Assembly (NCBI RefSeq): GCF_000485595.1
Contig: NW_014577518.1
Span: forward strand, 182,707 to 239,362
Direction of reading: 5' to 3'
Length of the DNA stretch: 56,656 nucleotides
Source of the DNA: Priapulus caudatus
Taxonomy: Eukaryota; Priapulida; Priapulimorpha; Priapulimorphida; Priapulidae
Both the position numbers and the translations under genes were made by a program. Below are positions 53,936-56,656 of the stretch, piece after piece; position 1 is the stretch's first letter, and each line of letters opens with the position of its first letter. The notes beneath the pieces were generated by a model, which was not told the origin of the DNA, ran no database searches, and was given only the letters and a program-made list of their open reading frames with translations.

Positions 53936-54883
53936 TTACCCGAGACCGACGTCCATCGCCATCATGATGATGAAGCCGACGGCCGCGGCGACCGACGCGA
54001 GCCGGCCGTTGCCATGAGTCTGCGCTTCGGGGACGATGTCGTCGATGACGACAAACACCATCGCTCCGGCAGCAAACGCGAGCGCGTACGGCAGCGCGGG
54101 CCGCGCCACCGTCACCGCCAGGGCCCCCAGCAGGCCCGCCGCCGGCTCCACCATGCCCGACAGCTGGCCATACCAGAAGCTTCGCGCGGCCGAAACGCCG
54201 GCGCCCCGCAGTGGCAGGCTGACGGCGAGCCCCTCGGGGAAGTTCTGCAGCGCGACGCCGATGGCGAGATTGCGCGCGCTCTCGAAGGTTGCCGCCGGGG
54301 TCGAGCCGACGGCGGCGAAGGCGACGCCGACCGCGAGGCCCTCGGGGATGTTGTGCACTGTGATGGCGATGATGAGCAGCAGGATGCGCCGCCAGCTGGC
54401 GCCGCCGTCGCCGCTGTCGCCGCTGCGACCCTCGTCCGCGACTCCCCCTCCGTTGCCGCCATCATCGTTGTCTTCCGCGGGTCTCCGTCGCCGACGTGCC
54501 GCCGACTCGCCGCCGATGGGGCCGTCCGTCGCCGCGGCAGTCGCCGCGTCGCGTCCGAGTGCGTCCTCGAACGTGCCGAGGTGCGGCAGCAGCGCGTCGG
54601 CGTAGCAGACGAACGCGGCGCCGAGTGCAAAACCGACGGCGACGGGCGCGAACGCCCACTCGCCGTACGCATGCGAGTTGCGCGCCAGCTCGATCGCAGG
54701 CTCGAGCAGCGACCAGTAGCTGGCGGCGAGCATAACGCCGGCGGCGAAGCCGAGGCTGGCGTCGAGGAGGCGGCGGCTGCGCGCGTGCACGCCGAAGACG
54801 AGCGCGGCGCCGGCCGCCGTCACGCCCCACGTCAGCAGCGTGCCGAGCAGCGTCTGCAGCAGCGGGCTCACGTGCTTCAGCAT
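53936..54883 (-). CDS. SLC39A11: Zinc transporter ZIP11 (SLC39A11), intronless
   Basis: 315 residues from ATG at 54883 to TAA at 53936-53938, against about 335-342 in human. Nearly every conserved block is present: LLGTLLTWGVTAAGAALVF, LDASLGFAAGVMLAASYWSL, PVAVGFALGAAFV, then the metal-site helices with HNIPEGLAVG (residues 177-186) and QNFPEGLAVSLPLRGAG (from 213). After these come FWYGQLSGMVEP, PYALAFAAGAMVFVV, DDIVPEAQ and the C-terminal MDVGLG. Eight membrane helices are expected. The loop at residues ~103-163 is short, acidic and Gly-rich and replaces the longer human loop. ZIP proteins move zinc into the cytosol; ZIP11 is reported from Golgi, nucleus and plasma membrane. No intron interrupts it, unlike the multi-exon vertebrate gene. 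It is very GC-rich compared with its surroundings. Confidence 0.95.
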   Translation of the reverse strand: MLKHVSPLLQTLLGTLLTWGVTAAGAALVFGVHARSRRLLDASLGFAAGVMLAASYWSLLEPAIELARNSHAYGEWAFAPVAVGFALGAAFVCYADALLPHLGTFEDALGRDAATAAATDGPIGGESAARRRRRPAEDNDDGGNGGGVADEGRSGDSGDGGASWRRILLLIIAITVHNIPEGLAVGVAFAAVGSTPAATFESARNLAIGVALQNFPEGLAVSLPLRGAGVSAARSFWYGQLSGMVEPAAGLLGALAVTVARPALPYALAFAAGAMVFVVIDDIVPEAQTHGNGRLASVAAAVGFIIMMAMDVGLG

Positions 54884-54944
54884 TGCGTCGCAGAATCCTC
54901 GCCGCTGCCGGGTCGACTATCAAGGTCGGCGGTTTCAAAGTAAA

Positions 54945-55145
54945 GCCACGCGGTTCTTCTTTGCTATTGCGGGATCAAGGCTCGACCTTGGTGCCCTGCG
55001 GCAGCAGTTCTTCTTCGCTGCTGCCGGATCAAGGATCAAGATTCTTGTTTCAACCTTGGAGCCCTGCAATTCTTCTATGGCGCCGCGGGATGGACGTCGT
55101 CAATTCGGCTCTGCAACTGCGCGCTTGGCCGTAAAAGTTGCAGGT
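54945..55145 (-). repeat. Imperfect repeat in the ZIP11 upstream region
   Basis: TTCTTCTTTGCTATTGCGGG, TCAAGGCTCGACCTTGGTGC and CCCTGC recur in the order TTCTTCTTCGCTGCTGCCGG, TCAAGGATCAAG, ACCTTGGAGCCCTGC and TTCTATGGCGCCGCGGGATG, about 2.5 units of roughly 65-70 bp. It probably spans the 5' UTR or promoter of the minus-strand gene. Confidence 0.6.
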
Positions 55146-56137
55146 TAAAGGTCACTTCAGCTCAACACCAGAGGGCTTGCATCTTTCAACATGGCTAGAC
55201 AAAGATTTTCTTGGCAGATTAAGATCGTATGGCCACCATGCTGGATAGAGTGTAATTCCGAGCGTGGATCTACAACGAAGCAGGGTAAAAGACACGTTGA
55301 GTGTATGGGTAAGCATGAGTAAGAACGACCATCATTCATGATCTAATTCATATGAGGTTGAAGACTAGGTTCAAATTTGAAGATGCCCAAAGTGAGCCGT
55401 ACCCACAGCTTCATAAAACCAACTATACACCAAAAATCAATTACATTCCAATTGTGCACTCCCGATACAATTACTATGGATCAGTAAATTTAATTAAAAA
55501 TGCCACCATTTTGTATATATTTTCTTATCACCGCTGTCATGGTTTTGCATTTAAGAGCTGCCAATTAAATATGTTCACATTACACTGGCAGGTTCGTGTA
55601 GATTTATATTTTTTTAAAGTTGTATTGGTGAAGTGTCACAGAATGTATTAATATTCTTGTTACTTACATGGATGTATAGCCCTGTCATTAACATGAGGAG
55701 TGGCAGAAACTGACACTCATTGGGACTCCTTATAACCAGGGTGCCTATGCCATCTTGGCAGCCAAAACCGCATACGTCTGAGAGAATGTTGCAGAGTGTG
55801 CAGTTGGTCAGTGTGCAGCAGATCATGAGATGAGTGACACTATGTCATTTACAGATATGGTAACACATTCAATAAAGTGAATTGACAACACAGTTCTAGT
55901 AGTAGTACTAGTACTAAGTAGGTTGTGTAACGTGCATCAGTTTGGATTATTTTCAATATTGATGTCAAATGGCATGCATTGTATCAGGAGCTAGTGACAG
56001 TAGTGTATTAAAAAAAACATTTTCATTTTATTCATACCCGATTGTATTGATTTGATATCTAAACGACACTCACACTGTTTGTACTATACTATAGCATGTC
56101 TATAGCATCTAGGCCTAATTATGCTCATTTATAATAA
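55146..56137. other. Unassigned intergenic DNA
   Basis: Low GC, no recognised gene. Short frames at 55157-55339 (minus) and 55352-55651 (plus) have no family resemblance. AGTAGTAGTACTAGTACTAAG at about 55899 is a small symmetrical patch. Confidence 0.4.
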
Positions 56138-56168
56138 CTAGCTGGAACCCCGCGCTAAGTGCGGGCTT
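56138..56168 (+). repeat. Hairpin motif TAACTAGCT...CCCGC-loop-GCGGG
   Basis: TAACTAGCTGGAACCCCGCG followed by CTAAGTGCGGGC forms a short stem-loop. It has the same architecture as the reverse complement of 46250-46281. Confidence 0.6.
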
Positions 56169-56309
56169 AGTGACTGTGATGCATGTGGTACCGACTGTTC
56201 AATACCCAGAGAGATAAGAGAAGAGATTGACCTTGACATTGACATTTAACTTCATTATTACATGCTAATTATTTCTACCTACATTATTGGGCTTACAAAA
56301 ATGTCTGTG

Positions 56310-56565
56310 CATGCAGCACAACGTTGACAGACGGCGAAATATTACAGCACAACGTTGACAGAGGGCGAAATATTAGCAAGGCAAAGATATAGCGCCCCCT
56401 ATTTTCAGGCAAATCTTTACCATTTTTTTGTCTTTTTTAAGCCCTTTTTACCGTTTTCAACCGAGTAAAGTTTAGAACCCGTCCCGTCTATTCATCGATC
56501 TCTTCTGTGAATTTGGCGCTATTTGGATCAAAACTGACGAAGCCTTTCATTAACATACATACATA

Positions 56566-56643
<78 letters not shown>

Positions 56644-56656
56644 TACATACAAGAGC
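56310..56656. repeat. 32-bp duplication and (CACG)n tract
   Basis: CAGCACAACGTTGACAGACG, GGCGAAATATTA is repeated at once as CAGCACAACGTTGACAGAGG, GGCGAAATATTA (about 56315-56375). (ACGC)n and (ACAT)n microsatellite fills 56555-56656. Confidence 0.85.

Noticed and set aside
53897-54943. 348-codon plus-strand frame opposite ZIP11
   Set aside because: Antisense shadow of a GC-rich gene whose minus-strand product is clearly ZIP11.

Overview
This window is nuclear DNA from an animal, most likely a marine invertebrate, and not a prokaryote. Coding segments are split by introns with GT/AG borders. Two products are recognisable as conserved metazoan proteins (AIDA and the zinc transporter SLC39A11/ZIP11). 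The rest is dominated by microsatellites, minisatellites and small DNA transposons. I cannot name the species from the sequence; a lophotrochozoan or a priapulid-like ecdysozoan would fit, but that is only a guess. There are three assembly gaps: 14912-15689, 26865-26874 and 37233-37242. Layout: (1) 1-4066 is repeats, including an old dispersed repeat interrupted by the 3' end of a LINE. (2) 4067-19291, plus strand, holds a large serine/arginine-rich gene or gene pair. A 1.57-kb exon carries the end of an ankyrin repeat followed by an RS-rich tail. A 3.09-kb exon opens with a well-placed ATG inside a 62-bp tandem repeat and carries recurring basic LF[KR][KR] motifs. Eight smaller exons end at a stop at 19289-19291. 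From the 6540 ATG to that stop, nine exons join in phase to give 1382 codons; two of the links (10961-11012 and 12492-12531) are my inference. (3) 19300-26400 is intergenic, with two long minisatellites. (4) 26431-35660, plus strand, is AIDA, reconstructed here as nine in-phase exons giving 318 residues. (5) 35661-40100 is intergenic with a hAT-type MITE. (6) 40323-41855 is an apparently intronless 510-residue protein with Asn/Ser and Gln runs and a possible TIR-like fold. (7) 41856-53930 is a gene-poor stretch rich in non-autonomous elements: two TTAA-flanked MITEs in opposite orientation, two TA-flanked MITEs, short palindromes, a 131-bp hairpin and a ~145-bp tandem repeat. (8) 53936-54883, minus strand, is an intact, intronless SLC39A11 (ZIP11). 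(9) The last 1.7 kb is repeats and unassigned DNA. The genes show no sign of working together as a pathway. AIDA is a C2-domain adaptor (Axin/JNK signalling and ER-associated degradation in vertebrates) and ZIP11 is a zinc importer. The most unusual material is the modular, apparently lineage-specific ankyrin/RS/LFKR gene, the TIR-like single-exon protein and the dense set of small inverted-repeat elements. I did not find a clearly new multi-gene system.
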